Source: Desulfocapsa sulfexigens
Lineage (GTDB): Bacteria; Desulfobacterota; Desulfobulbia; Desulfobulbales; Desulfocapsaceae
Direction: 5' to 3'
Assembly (NCBI GenBank): GCA_015661935.1
Contig: DQVD01000176.1
Coordinates: 1-15,332 of the forward strand
Length of the DNA: 15,332 nucleotides
Below the pieces are notes generated by a model. It was not told the DNA's origin, made no database searches, and saw only the letters and a list, made by a program, of their open reading frames with translations. The position numbers were made by a program, and so were the translations under genes. Position 1 is the first letter of the stretch. Every line of letters begins with the position of its first letter. Shown piece by piece: positions 15,277 through 15,332 of this stretch.

Positions 15277-15332
15277 CCTTACAGAACAATTTCTTGTTTT
15301 TTCAAAGAAATTTTCTGATAAGGCACTTATCC
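15277..15332 (+). repeat. 57-bp dispersed repeat, copy 2 (reaches window edge)
   Basis: This 56-nt block starting CCTTACAGAACAATTTCTTG is the reverse complement of 9725-9781 with two substitutions and one base missing in an A/T run. It lies 62 nt after the diguanylate cyclase stop. Within it AACAA (15285-15289), TTTC, TTGTT (15294-15298) and four T form a small terminator-like hairpin, and GATAAG-GCA-CTTATC forms another stem. The match ends exactly at the window edge, so the repeat may be longer. Confidence 0.8.

Noticed and set aside
1-15332. CRISPR array, defence system or intact transposase
   Set aside because: I looked for regularly spaced repeats and for nuclease or transposase motifs on both strands and found none.

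Overview
The window reads as chromosomal DNA from an anaerobic, c-type-cytochrome-rich bacterium. A Desulfobacterota member (Desulfobulbales-like sulfate reducer or relative) is my best guess. The grounds are a long YvcK/CofD-type protein, a membrane-anchored 12-haem cytochrome next to nadE, a soluble GGDEF-PilZ protein, and moderate G+C. The taxonomic call is inference; no rRNA or other marker gene is present.

Layout. (1) 1-2111, plus strand: 3' part of a YvcK/CofD-like gene whose start lies left of the window; its C-terminal third is a domain I do not recognise. (2) 2112-2265: convergent spacer with several small inverted repeats. (3) 2266-6030, minus strand: hrpA, a DEAH-box RNA helicase. 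(4) 6223-8724, plus strand: priA, the replication-restart helicase, divergent from hrpA, followed at 57 nt by a cation diffusion facilitator (8782-9696) that is visibly richer in G+C and has a manganese-type metal site. (5) 9697-10122: a decayed region holding one copy of a 57-bp repeat, a broken small gene on the minus strand, and a 110-bp near-palindromic element bounded by TTAA that splits that gene. (6) 10123-13551, minus strand: nadE followed immediately by a multihaem cytochrome gene. The broken small gene was once third in this operon. (7) 13552-14023: a 472-nt divergent spacer with short repeats and a 17-bp palindrome. (8) 14024-15214, plus strand: a diguanylate cyclase with its own PilZ domain. 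(9) 15277-15332: a second, inverted copy of the 57-bp repeat, touching the window edge.

How the genes work together. Most of the window is housekeeping: RNA and DNA helicases, NAD synthesis, a cell-envelope/carbon regulator-like protein, metal efflux. The one clear accessory link is the nadE-cytochrome pair, which is close enough for translational coupling. I see no defence system, CRISPR array, tRNA, rRNA or intact transposase. The most interesting material is the small-repeat biology between 9697 and 10122 and at the right edge, plus domain-level oddities in the CofD-like protein, the cytochrome and the cation transporter.
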